A DNA stretch of 64,000 bases from Conchocele bisecta. Its lineage: Eukaryota > Mollusca > Bivalvia > Lucinida > Thyasiridae. The translations under genes were made by a program, and so were the position numbers. The notes below the pieces were generated by a model that saw nothing but the letters and a program-made list of their open reading frames with translations, made no database searches and was not told the DNA's origin. Numbering within the stretch: position 1 is the stretch's first letter; every line of letters begins with the position of its first letter. Of this stretch, positions 33,233 to 43,510 are shown piece after piece. The DNA lies in the NCBI GenBank assembly GCA_029237695.1, contig CM055277.1:40272242-40336241 (forward strand), read 5' to 3'.

Positions 33233-33342
33233 CTGTAAAAGTATGATAACGGGTCAGTGCGCTTCCCCCCCCTACAAGGAACATGTAGGTAACATACATA
33301 CAAGTATATATATATATATATAATTACGTGAGTATTACTTAC

Positions 33343-33480
33343 CACAAGTCTCCGCTCCAGCGTGTGGGCCCGCTGACGCCATCCATCTGACCTTTCGGTC
33401 AACACGGAAATCTCGTGCATAAGCACGGCAATAAGTTCGCCTCCGTCCGTCTGTGTTGCGGCATCCATCGTCCAAGACAT
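33343..33480 (-). CDS. YR copy B: first exon, coiled coil
   Basis: It starts at ATG 33478-33480: MSWTMDAATQTDGGELIAVL, MHEISVLTERSDGWRQRAHT and LERRL, ending at a GTAAGT donor (33337-33342). Heptad-like spacing suggests a short N-terminal coiled coil, perhaps for dimerisation (inference). Copy D has the nearly identical exon in the opposite orientation. The start is supported by the TATA box about 55 bp upstream. Confidence 0.75.
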
Positions 33481-33530
33481 TCAATGTATAAAATACAGAA
33501 AGAATGACTGTGATTACGTAACTTTGCTGT

Positions 33531-33538
33531 CTTTTATA
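33531..33538 (-). promoter_or_regulatory. TATA box of YR copy B
   Basis: The minus strand reads GGTATAAAAGACAGCAAAGT then TACGTAATCACAGTCATTCT, ending at ATG about 50 bp on. It is identical in layout to copies A and D. Confidence 0.75.
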
Positions 33539-33985
33539 CCAAATTAGTGCGTCATATCAGAGTCTTTGACGAATCCAAAAGTGGCACCAGGGGGGTGATA
33601 GGTTAATTGCGAAATATATCTTGTAAACGAATACAGATTTCGAGCTACTGTTTTTGGCACATTGTAGAACTATCTTTCCTGAAAAGAATGATACTATTTA
33701 CATTACAGTGGTACGCAAACTCGTGCTGCAATCGGGCTCGTGCGCGATCCATCAAACGGGTCAGTCGACTGCGCCATTGGTTGGGGCAAAATAATTTGGA
33801 TTTCATAGCTGGCAAATAAATAAGTTGGGGGCCTGTAATTCTATATCCCTTGAATGTATTAAGGTCCATATTTTCGGAATATGTTTCAAATAATGAAAGT
33901 TGTTTGTAGTACCGGGTGTAAATCTGGGTTTGGCGACTAAATGGGGGTGGTGTCAAGTGACCCAAAATAGTGTGTGTTTTTTTGC

Positions 33986-34250
33986 GAGCGTATTATTTTT
34001 CCTTCATCACCTACTGAGATAGGATTCCGTTATATAGTGTATCGTGTAGGGCTGTCTATTCCGGACATTTTGGTACTATTTGCGTTACTGTGGTGCGCCC
34101 CGGAGTGCTCACGCAGGGGATCGAAATTGTTAAATATACGGAAAATTGTTATTTTGTTTATATTGGGGGCCTTTTTTCGAGCTTAGTATAACGTAAATTA
34201 GTCAATTAGATACTATATCTTGTAGGGATGTGTTTTCTGAACATGTTGGT
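33986..34250 (+). repeat. 190-bp array units upstream of YR copy B
   Basis: Units with CTACTGAGATAGGATTCC, GTATCGTGTAGGGCTGTCTA, TTCCGGACATTTTGGTACTA and GTGCGCCCCGGAGTGCTCAC. The same block, reversed and nearly identical, lies at 38860-39000 ahead of copy D, so B and D share more than the gene. Confidence 0.85.
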
Positions 34251-34251
34251 A

Positions 34252-35451
34252 CACTGCAGCTCCATTATAACGCGGTCGCGTATAGCGCGATCTCCATTAT
34301 AACGCGGGTCTCTCGTGGATCCCAAAAAAAAATAAAAAATAAAGAAAATCGTCGGACGTCGTAGTCATCGTGTAATCAGTTGATTCGTGATTTCTGCAAG
34401 TTTATTCAAACAACGAAGTTCAAAGTCCATGAAAGGATTATTATTAGTATGTTAGCAAATGTAATACATGTACCTTTAATCAGGTAATCATGTTAATAGG
34501 CATATTTATTAATCAATTCAATTACACATAATTGTCGCTAATAAATGGTTGCTGTTCGACGACCTCGCCTTTCTTTTTCTTTACTCCCAGCACAGGTGGA
34601 AGACTCGGACCTATGACACCAAAAAAATGCCTATTACAAAAATCCAATATTACCCCACCCACTTGGTCTCGTACATTACCATCTTCTCTTTATATAACAT
34701 GTATAAGATGGTAATGTACGAGACCAAGTGGGTGGGGTAATGGAATGGGTATTTTTTTTTAATAGGCATTTTTATTTTTTTGGTGTCATAGGTTCGAGTC
34801 TTCCACCTGTGACTCCCAGGTGTAATATTTAGCGTTCTATAAATAGACTGGTGTTTCAGCATTATCTGGGTATGGATCACATGGTCTATTGTTTTACAGT
34901 GCAGGCCCAGGCCCACGGCAATCTCGCTTAAATCGTAAATTTCATTCATCAATATGACTTGCAGACGCTAAACAATAGATCACATGACCCCACATCCTGA
35001 GATTATGCACGTATCAACCGCATGAATAGGCAGGGACACGTGACCATAGGGCACATTATTTATTATCAATTAATCCAGTTTAAAGCCGTCTGTTTGAATC
35101 CGCGAGTAAGTATACATTGTAAATAAGCGTCTGTCTATCGTCGAGGCACTATACAACGCAATAAGCATGATTTTATAAATAACTCGTATTTTTAATACAT
35201 TAATACATACAAGTTTGTATGTCATAGGCATTATTAATAATTACTTTAACTTCTGTTCAAATGACCTTGATTTTGTATGGGTCCGTTACTAATGGAATTC
35301 CTGCAATAGTTGGTAACCGAAATGCGAATGATACCAGTAACCCGTGCAGTACCAGTAACCGTGCATGTCCCGAAATTTTATAACACGGTCGGATTCGATC
35401 GCGGTTTGAAATCTTGGACCCCGACCACCACGTTATAATGGAGCTGCAGTG
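34252..35451. mobile_element. mariner/Tigger-like non-autonomous element, 1200 bp
   Basis: Terminal inverted repeats CACTGCAGCTCCATTATAAC are identical at both ends, and TA flanks both sides (34250-34251 and 35452-35453). It sits inside the TTGGTACTAGTTTCG core of an array unit. No transposase frame is present. It contains a long internal hairpin at about 34590-34811, listed separately. A subterminal GCGGTCGCGTATAGCGCG palindromic stretch stands near the left end. Confidence 0.9.
34590..34811. repeat. Near-perfect internal palindrome, arms of about 95 bp
   Basis: The left arm (about 34590-34684, with GTGGAAGACTCGGACCTATG and CCCACCCACTTGGTCTCGTA) is mirrored by the right arm (about 34710-34811) around a short ATATAACATGTAT loop. 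A run of T with small gaps interrupts the right arm. A transcript would fold into a long hairpin. Confidence 0.9.
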
Positions 35452-35627
35452 TAGTAGTTTCGTTACTGTGGTATGACTATGACTGCTCATATACCGTAAA
35501 CAAAAATTAAAATTTGAGGTACCTTTGTCAGGGGTTACCTTTTTTGGAGCTTAATATAACGTTTATGAGTCAGTTAGATAGTGTATTGTGTAGTGTTGTC
35601 TATTCTGAACAGTTTGGTACTAGTACA
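35452..35627 (+). repeat. 190-bp array piece before array B of YR copy C
   Basis: The second half of the interrupted unit (TAGTTTCGTTACTGTGGTAT), then another unit (GTGTATTGTGTAGTGTTGTC, TTCTGAACAGTTTGGTACTA) running straight into array B. Confidence 0.8.
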
Positions 35628-36005
35628 GGCTAACAGCTTACTACCGCTGTCTTATAGTGTGCATAATTGGGTTTGGATTTGTCAGGCTAACAGCTTATAC
35701 AACTGTCTTATAGTATGCATAATTGGGTTAGGTTTTTATCAGGTTAACAGCTTACTACCGCTGTCTTATAGTATGCATAATTGGGTTAGGTTTTTATCAG
35801 CTTACTACCGCTGTCTTATAGTGTGCATAATTGGGTTTGGTTTTGTCAGGCTAACAGCTTATACAACTGTCTTATAGTATGCACAATTGTGTTAGGTTTT
35901 TATCAGGCTAACAGCTTACTACCGCTGTCTTATAGTGTGCATAATTGTGTTTGGTTTTGTCAGGCTAACAGCTTATACAACTGTCTTATAGTATGCACAA
36001 TTAAA
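35628..36005. repeat. 58-bp array (array B) at YR copy C, about 7 units
   Basis: Units as at 16286-16490, with two variants: GCTTACTACCGCTGTC and the shortened GCTTATACAACTGTC, which alternate. One unit has lost CAGGCTAA. Confidence 0.93.
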
Positions 36006-36120
36006 GTGTGTTTGACATTCGTCCGCAATAACCTTTGGGAAGTTTAAGAAATACAAACTTCCCAAGCGCTAATTGCGGTCCCCCTCCTGGTCACGTGGAG
36101 CCTGTCAAACGTAGGATAGT

Positions 36121-36203
<83 letters not shown>
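36121..36203. repeat. Poly-C tract of about 80 bases
   Basis: An almost pure C run, interrupted once by A near 36170, between GTAGGATAGTT and TAACCATCCCCCTAACC. The homologous place beside copy A (16586-16620) is an ordinary CT-rich stretch. Expansion by slippage or a sequencing/assembly artefact are both possible. The complementary strand is strongly G-rich. Confidence 0.95.
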
Positions 36204-36206
<3 letters not shown>

Positions 36207-36289
36207 CCATCCCCCTAACCAACCCATGAACCCCCCCAAAAAAATACAGCTAGGGTCGTAATAATCACAGCAGTCGCAATAAATAGTAC

Positions 36290-36565
36290 ATGTATGTACA
36301 ATATATGATACAACTAATGGTCAAGGCGGGAGTCCAGCTCCGGCCCATCGCATTAGTTGCAATAAATAAATTAACATGTATTTACAATAGCTAATGCAAC
36401 TAATGGTCAAGGCGGGAGCCCAGCTCCGGCCTATCACAGTAGTTGCAATAAATAAATTAACATGTATTTACAATAGCAATAAATAAATTAACATGTATTT
36501 ACAATAGCTAATACAACTACTGGTCAAGGCGGGAGTCCAGCTCCGGCCTATCGCAGTAGTTGATA
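36290..36565. repeat. 95-bp hairpin array (array A) at YR copy C
   Basis: Same unit and order as at 16710-16970, nearly identical over the full length. Copies A and C are direct repeats over about 2.4 kb, from array B through the gene to the upstream region. Confidence 0.93.
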
Positions 36566-36644
36566 AATATAAATAAATAGCAACCCCAACCCTATGACAC
36601 TATTGATAAAAAATACCCTAGCTGTCACTGACCGCACTGTACAG

Positions 36645-37347
36645 CTACCTCCTCCTCCTCTGCAGCTTCTGTAGAACCGGATGCCGTCTAATTTCCCCCA
36701 TATAAATTCGCTGTCCAGTCTCTATCTGGTGATGGAACGCCTGCTGGACCAGCCAGGTCTCATCTTCTTCCCAGAGAGAGCTTCTTGTCTTCGGCAGCGG
36801 CATATCGTCGTCGCTGTCGACTCTAGTCGTCGTCGTCGTCGTCGTCGTTCTGTATGTCGTCCTCGTCCTGGTCGTCGTCCTCGTCCTCGTCCTGGTCGTC
36901 AACGTCCTGGTCGTCGTCGTCGTCGAGGTCATCAACGTCGAGATCGTCGTCCTGGTCGTCGTCGTCGTAGACCGTAAGGTGCATTAGAAAGTCGGGGGTG
37001 TCGTCGTCATCCTGGTGGTCGTCGTCGCGGTGGTCGTCGTCGTGGTGGTCGTCGTCGAGGAGGTCGTCACTCAGCAGCAGGTCGTCGGGGTTGTCGTCGT
37101 CATCGTGGTGGTGGTCGTCGTCTGTGTCGGTGTCGTCGTGGTCGTCGTCGGGAGTCCGGAACACCACAACCTCGTCGTCCCCGTAGTGGTAGAAAACATC
37201 GTCGTCGTCATCCCCTCCCTGCTGGGCAGTGTCACGGGGTGGCGGCGGTTGCTGGGCCGCAGCTGCCTCAACTACGATGGGAGCCTCGGGACGGACGGCC
37301 GGGAAACACGGACGGGTAAAATCGTCGCTGGTGTCGCCGCCCAACGC
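36645..37347 (-). pseudogene. YR-element gene copy C: ALGGDT exon, Asp-rich tract, Myb-like C-terminus
   Basis: From the acceptor at 37348: ALGGDTSDDFTRPCFPAVRP, one block EAPIVVEAAAAQQPPPPRDT, then DDDDDVFYHYGDDEVVVFRT and an Asp-rich tract with TPDFLMHLTVYDDDDQDDD. The C-terminus reads MPLPKTRSSLWEEDETWLVQ, QAFHHQIETGQRIYMGEIRR and HPVLQKLQRRRR with the stop at 36645. Compared with copy A it has one instead of three Ala/Gln blocks, and its end lacks the TVQQIRDKIVT helix, apparently by a small deletion between QKL and QRRR. Tract and C-terminus are in different frames. Like copy A it has no recombinase exons. Confidence 0.7.
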
Positions 37348-37562
37348 CTGCAAAATTAAGAAAACGGGTCAAACACGGACGGGTAAATGCGTCTGTGGTG
37401 TCCCCGCCGCCCAACGCCTGCAAAAGTAAGATAACGGGTCATTGCGCGTTCCGCACATATCCATGGTTCTGCACTGGTCTTTAATGCCATAAGCCCCCTA
37501 CAAGTAACATAGAGGTAACATACATACAAGGAACATATAATAATTATGTGAGTATCACTTAC

Positions 37563-37690
37563 CGCTAATCTCGCTTCCAAGAGTTCTGCCCGCTGGCGCC
37601 ACCCTCGCACAGCTCGCACAGTATCGTAGCATCCTCCTCCAGTGCATCCCCCCAATAGCCTCCTCCTGGTGGAGTGTTAGGTGAAGACAT
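37563..37690 (-). pseudogene. YR copy C: first exon
   Basis: It ends AVRGWRQRAELLEARLA at a GTAAGT donor (37557-37562). From an ATG at 37690 a different frame gives MSSPNTPPGGGYWGDALEED; the two are one base apart, so the exon is frameshifted or starts at the internal ATG at 37655. Confidence 0.65.
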
Positions 37691-38075
37691 ACTAGACAAG
37701 TTATTCAGGCTGTAAAATACAGAAGAATGACATGATGACGTCACTTTGCTGTCATTTTTTATTTTTTTATACCAAATTAGTGCGTTCATATCCAAGTCTT
37801 TGACGAATCCAAAAGTGGAACCAGGGGTTCTAATAATAGTATTAAATATATAACGAATAGTGATTTTGAGCTACTTTTTGTGGCACATGTAGAACTATCT
37901 TTCCGGAAAAGAATGATACTAATTAACATTACAGTGGTACGTAAACTCGTGCTGCAATCGGGCTCGTACGCGATCCATCAAACGGGTCAGTCGACTGCGA
38001 CATTGGGCAAAATGATTTGGATTTTCGAGGCTGCAAAATTATATGGAGGGCGATGCCTGTAATTCGAAAACCCTT

Positions 38076-38575
38076 NNNNNNNNNNNNNNNNNNNNNNNNN
38101 NNNNNNNNNNNNNNNNNNNNNNNNNNNNNNNNNNNNNNNNNNNNNNNNNNNNNNNNNNNNNNNNNNNNNNNNNNNNNNNNNNNNNNNNNNNNNNNNNNNN
38201 NNNNNNNNNNNNNNNNNNNNNNNNNNNNNNNNNNNNNNNNNNNNNNNNNNNNNNNNNNNNNNNNNNNNNNNNNNNNNNNNNNNNNNNNNNNNNNNNNNNN
38301 NNNNNNNNNNNNNNNNNNNNNNNNNNNNNNNNNNNNNNNNNNNNNNNNNNNNNNNNNNNNNNNNNNNNNNNNNNNNNNNNNNNNNNNNNNNNNNNNNNNN
38401 NNNNNNNNNNNNNNNNNNNNNNNNNNNNNNNNNNNNNNNNNNNNNNNNNNNNNNNNNNNNNNNNNNNNNNNNNNNNNNNNNNNNNNNNNNNNNNNNNNNN
38501 NNNNNNNNNNNNNNNNNNNNNNNNNNNNNNNNNNNNNNNNNNNNNNNNNNNNNNNNNNNNNNNNNNNNNNNNNNN
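38076..38575. other. Assembly gap of 500 N
   Basis: The gap falls exactly where orientation changes: the sequence before it is the upstream region of minus-strand copy C, and after it array sequence runs in the reverse sense. The join between the two orientations is therefore unproven. Confidence 0.99.
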
Positions 38576-39000
38576 TCAAGGTTGAAAAAAGGCCACGAAA
38601 ATCAAAAGGAATAAAAAAACAAAACAAAAAAAATAACAAAAAAAAAAAAACATAAATTTACCAACTTCGGAGCCCCTGTTTTGAGCACTACGGGCGTACC
38701 ACCATGTAAACGAAAACTACTATCAAAATGGTTCAAGAATCACCATCCCTACACTCACGATACAAATTATTATTTATGACTCATTTGACGTTATAACTAA
38801 AGCACGAAAAAAGGTCCCCCAACCCCCATATAAATTAAAAAAATCAAAAAAAATACCGGTATATTTAACAATTTTCGATCCCCTGCGTGAGCACTCCGGG
38901 GCGCACCACAGTAACGCAAATAGTACCAAAATGTCCGGAATAGACAGCCCTACACGATACACTATATAATGGAATCCTATCTCAGTAGGTGATGAAGGAA
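38576..39000 (-). repeat. 190-bp array units, reversed, upstream of YR copy D
   Basis: Reverse complements of AAATTTACCAACTTCGGAGC..., CCCCTGCGTGAGCACTCCGG, GGCGCACCACAGTAACGCAA and CCTACACGATACACTATATA. They mirror 33986-34250. Confidence 0.85.
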
Positions 39001-39444
39001 AAATAATACGCTCGCAAAAAAATATACACTATTTTGGGTCACTTGACACCACTCCCATTTAGTCGCCAAACCCAGATTTACACACGGCACTACGAACAAC
39101 TTTCAATATGAACATATTCCGAAAATATGACCTCAATACATTCAAGGGATATCGAATTACAGGCCCCCAACTTATTTATGCCAGCCTATGAAATCCAAAT
39201 CATTTTGCCCCAATGGCGCAGTCGACTGACCCGTTTGATGGATCGCGCACGAGCCCGATTGCAGCACGAGTTTCCGTACCACTGTAATGTATCATTCTTT
39301 TCAGGAAAGATAGTTCTACAATGTGCCAAAAACAGTAGCTCAAAATCTCTATTCGTTTACAAGATATATTTCGCAATTAACCTATCACCCCCCTGGTTCC
39401 ACTTTCGGATTCGTCAAAGACCTGGAAGTGACGCACAAATATGG

Positions 39445-39452
39445 TATAAAAG
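39445..39452 (+). promoter_or_regulatory. TATA box of YR copy D
   Basis: TATGGTATAAAAGACAGCAA, then GTTACGTAGTCACTGTCATT and an ATG 50 bp further. Same block as copies A and B on the other strand. Confidence 0.75.
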
Positions 39453-39502
39453 ACAGCAAAGTTACGTAGTCACTGTCATTCTTTCTGTATTTTATACATT
39501 GA

Positions 39503-39640
39503 ATGTCTATGAAAATGGATGCCACAACACAGACGGACGGAGGTGAGCTGATTTCCGTGCTCATGCAAGAGATTTCCGTGTTAACGGAAAGGTCAGACGG
39601 ATGGCGTCAGCGGGCCCACACGCTGGAGCGGAGACTTGCG
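39503..39640 (+). CDS. YR copy D: first exon, coiled coil
   Basis: It encodes MSMKMDATTQTDGGELISVL, MQEISVLTERSDGWRQRAHT and LERRLA, ending at GTAAGT (39641). Against copy B most differences in this exon keep the amino acid or its character, compatible with past selection on the coiled coil. An intron follows that has received a mariner/Tigger-like insert. Confidence 0.75.
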
Positions 39641-39670
39641 GTAAGTAATACTCACGTAATTATATATATA

Positions 39671-41197
39671 CAGTCGCACCTGTACTTACGGCCACCTGTA
39701 TTAAGCGTCTCCCTCCGTTAAACGGCCATTTTATTTCCCCCCAATGAAAATTACTCTAAAATGCACCTGTATTAAGCGTGAACCTGTCTAACGCGGCCAA
39801 CGGACAGGCAAAATCGTCCATTTTGCCTCGAAACCCTCGTTTTAGCGGCCATTCTCGGCAAAATATCGGAAATTCTAAAAAAAATAGCTGGAACCAAATT
39901 CGTTCAGATAATCCCCATTTCCCACCCAGTGACCTAAATCTCGCTAATTGCAGGCCTGCTAAAACTGTTTACAATACCATTTCAATTTGTTTTATGACAC
40001 CCGATTGTTTGACCAAATTTTCATCACATCATACGCGATTCACTAAAATCATGCCTACCCGCTGTGACAATAAAAGTCAAGGGTCGATAGTTTCAATAAT
40101 TCCCCTAGCCAAAACATTGCTTCTGGCTACTATAATTGTCAGTTCAAAACACGTGTTATTCTCGTGGCCGAGTTATTTATACAGTACAGCCAATCGCTGG
40201 TAAGTAAAGGCAGCCCTTAGTGGCATGATTGACAGGTTACTGTGGCGAAAGACGTCGGCAATATATCTATCAGCGATTGATCATAAACCGCTATAGTTAA
40301 CTCCCTCCGAATACTCTCAACCAGACAAACAAACACATGCAAACACGCGTTTATTTCAACCAAATATGGCTAACTGTATTGTCAGAAACATGATAAAAAG
40401 TCTGTAAATATCACGGGACGGACAATTTCGGCGATTTCGTACCTACGTAGTTTCGTCCTTTTGCAACTTTTTGCAATCGATGCTAACGTAACCCGATTTT
40501 TATGATAATTCAGTTTGGTATTAACTAAATATACAGAATTTATGCACATCCAATGTTCATAAATGATATTTTAAGGGAATTTAAACGGATTAATTTGCAT
40601 GTATCATAATGTGCAAGTTATAGCGAGCGTGGCATGGGGACTGCTGTTATAAGCCGAGCTATGCTGACCGTGGGCCGTTTGCCTAACTACATACGCCAGA
40701 CAAACTGGTGATTTTCGGACGAACTGGTACATCTTGTAACAACAAACACAGCGATTGACCCATCAAATTATTAAACGTTCGTTTGATAATCCATTCTATT
40801 GTGCATATTGTTTATTTACATTATCCAGGGGGGGGGGGGGGGGGGGTAGTAGCGGTTATTGGGGGGGGGGCGGGGGGGGGGGGGGGGGGGGGGGGGCTTC
40901 AGAAATCTGATTTTTCTTCTTTTTTTTTTTTTTTACACAAAGACGCATTTTGTGTTTGGCATTTCTAATTGACATAGGCGCCGCTTAGATCAATGAGTAT
41001 TCGAAATTAAAGTAAACACTGTATATCATGATGTACATATGAACTTAAGACAAGTTTGACTACATTAATTGTACATATAAATCTATATGGAACAAGTTAT
41101 AAGTCGGTCCAAGATGAACCTCCATTAAGCACCCACCTGTGTTAAGCAAGCAATTTTGGACTTTCCCATGGCCGCTTGCTTAAGACAAGTTTGACTG
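39671..41197. mobile_element. mariner/Tigger-like element in the first intron of YR copy D
   Basis: It is flanked by TA (39669-39670 and 41198-41199) in the (TA)n stretch that copy B still shows intact. The ends CAGTCGCACCTGTACTTACG and, reversed, CAGTCAAACTTGTCTTAAGC are imperfect inverted repeats with inner GCGGCC and ACCTGT.TTAAGC repeats, as in pogo/Tigger ends. The 1527-bp body has no transposase frame. It carries two poly-G runs (40829-40897) and, at 40395-40620, a block shared in reverse with 6240-6425. Confidence 0.85.
40829..40897. repeat. Poly-G tracts
   Basis: Runs of 17, 10 and about 26 G (with single C or TAGTAGCGGTTATT breaks) in 70 bases. Strong G-quadruplex potential. As with the poly-C tract, run length may be unreliable in the assembly. 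Confidence 0.95.
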
Positions 41198-41274
41198 TAT
41201 ATACTTGTATGTATGTTACTTACATGTTCCTTGTAGGGGGGGAAGCGCACTGGACCGTTATCATACTTTTACAG

Positions 41275-41433
41275 GCGTTGGGCGGCGACACAAGAGAGGA
41301 ATTTGTCCGCCCGCGATTTCCGCCCCTCAGACCCCCACCCGGTTTCGGCCAGGCTGCCGTCGGCAACGTCGGCGATGCGGACCCGCCACCTCAGCCGATG
41401 GACCATGACGACGACGACGACTTGTTCTCCGAT
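41275..41433 (+). pseudogene. YR copy D: ALGGDT exon
   Basis: ACAG acceptor at 41271-41274; it encodes ALGGDTREEFVRPRFPPLRP, then GFGQAAVGNVGDADPPPQPM and DHDDDDDLFSD before GTAAGT. The frame is intact. Only one copy of this exon exists here, whereas copy B has two. Confidence 0.75.
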
Positions 41434-41622
41434 GTAAGTTTTATAAATAGAATTTAATGTCATACTAATTCCAAATGACCGCCTAAAAAAAAACAATTGA
41501 TAAAAATTCAAAATGGCCGCCTAAAAAAACACAATCGATAAAAAGTTAAAAAATTCGCCTAAAAAAACACATGTAATAAAAATTCACAATGACCGCCTAA
41601 AAAAACATATTCTATTTTACAG

Positions 41623-42078
41623 AAGACACATCCTACCCCGGAGCCTCTTGACTCGTGGCCAGCATATCCATTCCGAAGACGACCACCAGCCCGACGGCGG
41701 CGATGACGGCGACGACGACGACGGCGACGGCGACATTATATTGTACAGGGCTACGCCGACATCATGGCGTCCTGGGAGGACACAGTCCTCATGGGGGTCA
41801 TGGCGGCGCGTGTGCACAAGACCATCATCGACGATGTGCGCCCACGGTCCACGGACCCACCTCCACCGTCCACCACCACCACCACGACGCATGGGGACGC
41901 AGCACCGTAACAAGCGGGAGTGCACCATATGCAACAAGGCAGTGGTGAAGCTGGCCCAGCACCTGCGCCGCATGCACGCTGTCAACGCGCAGAAGGCCAG
42001 GGTGATGTGCAAGTCAGCAGACAAGGAAACGAGGACGGCGCAGAAGCGAGAGATACGCCACCTATGTACGGTGGCAGG
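41623..42078 (+). pseudogene. YR copy D: fused third/fourth exons with C2H2 finger
   Basis: It starts KTHPTPEP after a TTTTACAG acceptor. The third exon's end and most of the following intron are deleted, leaving its ATTGTACAG acceptor directly ahead of GYADIMASWEDTVLMGVMAA. The Pro/Thr stretch is shorter than in copy B. The finger ECTICNKAVVKLAQHLRRMH follows in another frame, then a basic tail and a GTGAGT donor (42079). There is at least one frameshift near 41880. Confidence 0.72.
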
Positions 42079-42198
42079 GTGAGTTTTCCATGAGTAACAC
42101 CATCTAACTATATTACTTTACAGCAACTAACTCGTTATTTTTCAGCTTCGGTCCTTCCGTTTTTCCATTCGATTCCCAACTATCTCATTAATTTACAG

Positions 42199-42586
42199 AT
42201 GCAGAACATTCGTTGCGGACATGTCCTACCACATGCGGGTTGTTCATAGAGCGGACAGGCAGCCAACCCTACAACGCCCACCCTTGACTTCAACCACGAT
42301 CGCGCCGCGGAACGAAACGCCGTTGACGGTCACCCTCCGGCGTTTCTTTGACTTTTTGGTTCGCCCGTCTGGTGGGAACACCACCCACAAGAACGCCCGC
42401 CAGTATGTGGCTCAGGTACGGAGGTTTTGGGAGGAGACCGGCCTGACGACCCTCGAGGCATTTACATCTAACGCCATTACGTCATACTACGATGACCAGG
42501 TTTTGTGCGTCCGCCAGGGTTCCGTCGTGGTCGGAACATTGAAGTCGCAGCTATCGACGCTGAAAAGATTCCTGCAGTTCGTCTAA
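42199..42586 (+). CDS. YR copy D: core-binding domain exon (truncated by a SINE)
   Basis: After ATTTACAG the frame is open: CRTFVADMSYHMRVVH (second finger-like segment), then a Pro/Thr linker, then RRFFDFLVRPSGGNTTHKNA, RQYVAQVRRFWEETGLTTLE, AITSYYDDQVLCVRQGSVVV and LKSQLSTLKRFLQF. This is the N-terminal SAM-like domain that grips DNA in tyrosine recombinases; its final helix LSTLKRFLQF is typical. The exon stops where a SINE fragment starts (42587), so the catalytic part that follows directly in copy B is separated or lost. Confidence 0.8.
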
Positions 42587-42826
42587 AAATAATAGGATTA
42601 GCGCTAATCTTACTTTTATATATGGGGCCATAGCCTGACTCAACTCTCACATACAAGAAAGCCAAAAATGTACACGAGGGCCAAATCCGGTATAGTGGGT
42701 TCCGGAAAGTATGAACCCAATCGTTAAGCCAGTTTAGTCGCCTTTTACGACAAGCAATGGCTACTGCAGCACTATTCTCAGGATCAGTTGATCCCGCCCC
42801 GGTGCCTGCACGGGGCTAAAGCGTGT
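42587..42826 (-). mobile_element. Truncated SINE copy inside YR copy D
   Basis: Reverse complement of the SINE at 5202-5680 from its CCCCGTGCAGGCACCGGGGC start to its AGATTAGCGCTAATCCTATT stem; the 3' third and tail are missing. Close similarity to the full copy suggests recent activity. It ends the core-binding exon of copy D. Confidence 0.88.
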
Positions 42827-42828
42827 AC

Positions 42829-43085
42829 TGAATAAATGTGGCTTATGGCCTTTGCGAGTTGTGTAGACCCAGATCAAACAGGCTGATCAGAGTCTACACT
42901 GCTCCATTTATTCATTACATATCAGAGCTTTCCCCAAGTTAGAGTAAGTACAAGTATCACAGTTTGCATGTACATAAGCGTGTACTGAATAAATGTGGCT
43001 TATGGCCTTTGCGAGTAGTGTAGACCCAGATCAAACAGGCTGATCAGTCTACACTGCTCAATTTATTCATTACATATCAGAGCTA
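42829..43085. repeat. Two tandem copies of the AGTGTAGACCCAGATCA hairpin repeat
   Basis: The block GCGTGTACTGAATAAATGTG ... TTTATTCATTACATATCAGA occurs at 42829-42928 and again at 42977-43085. Each contains the stem GTGTAGACCCAGATCA / CTGATCAG.GTCTACACTG. The second copy lacks only two bases of the loop. Confidence 0.9.
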
Positions 43086-43170
43086 CGCACAGATGCCAAC
43101 ACACTCTACATCCTGTCAGTACATATCAGATTTGTGCCAAGCTACATATGTTTCCTATTACAGACAGTGT

Positions 43171-43510
43171 CAGACGCCCGAACAGGTACGCCTCCTGCTG
43201 CCACCTGACGTGCAGGCTACCACAGCCGACGTGATCCGCCGTGCTGCCGCGATACGTCGCACCAGCATCCTCTGTACGACACAGTCTTACATGCAGGTAC
43301 ACTCCGCGTTACAGGAGCGTTTCTTCTCTCGGTTTGACGTGCCGTACGAGGAGTGGCTGATGACCGTGTATCCGGTGGGGGATGTCCAGAGCCACGACAC
43401 CAAGATCGCGGCGATGCTCCTCTTCAGACGTCATCGCCAGGGCACTTCGCTGCACTATCAGGTGCAGCGATCCACTCACTCCAGCAGTCCCCTACGACGA
43501 CGTTTCTGAC
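43171..43510 (+). pseudogene. YR copy D: exon of uncertain homology
   Basis: A TTTCCTATTACAG acceptor precedes QCQTPEQVRLLLPPDVQATT, ADVIRRAAAIRRTSILCTTQ, SYMQVHSALQERFFSRFDVP, YEEWLMTVYPVGDVQSHDTK and IAAMLLFRRHRQGTSLHYQ. The end (LL.RH....TSLHYQ, then a possible CAG/GT donor) is laid out like LLSHNVSTADAYYR at the end of the copy B catalytic exon, so it may be a diverged version of that active-site end. The preceding 90 residues match nothing else here and I cannot identify them. Confidence 0.45.

Noticed and set aside
36035..36229. Poly-Pro open frame over the poly-C tract
   Set aside because: Consequence of the C run; no start context and no homologous frame in copy A.
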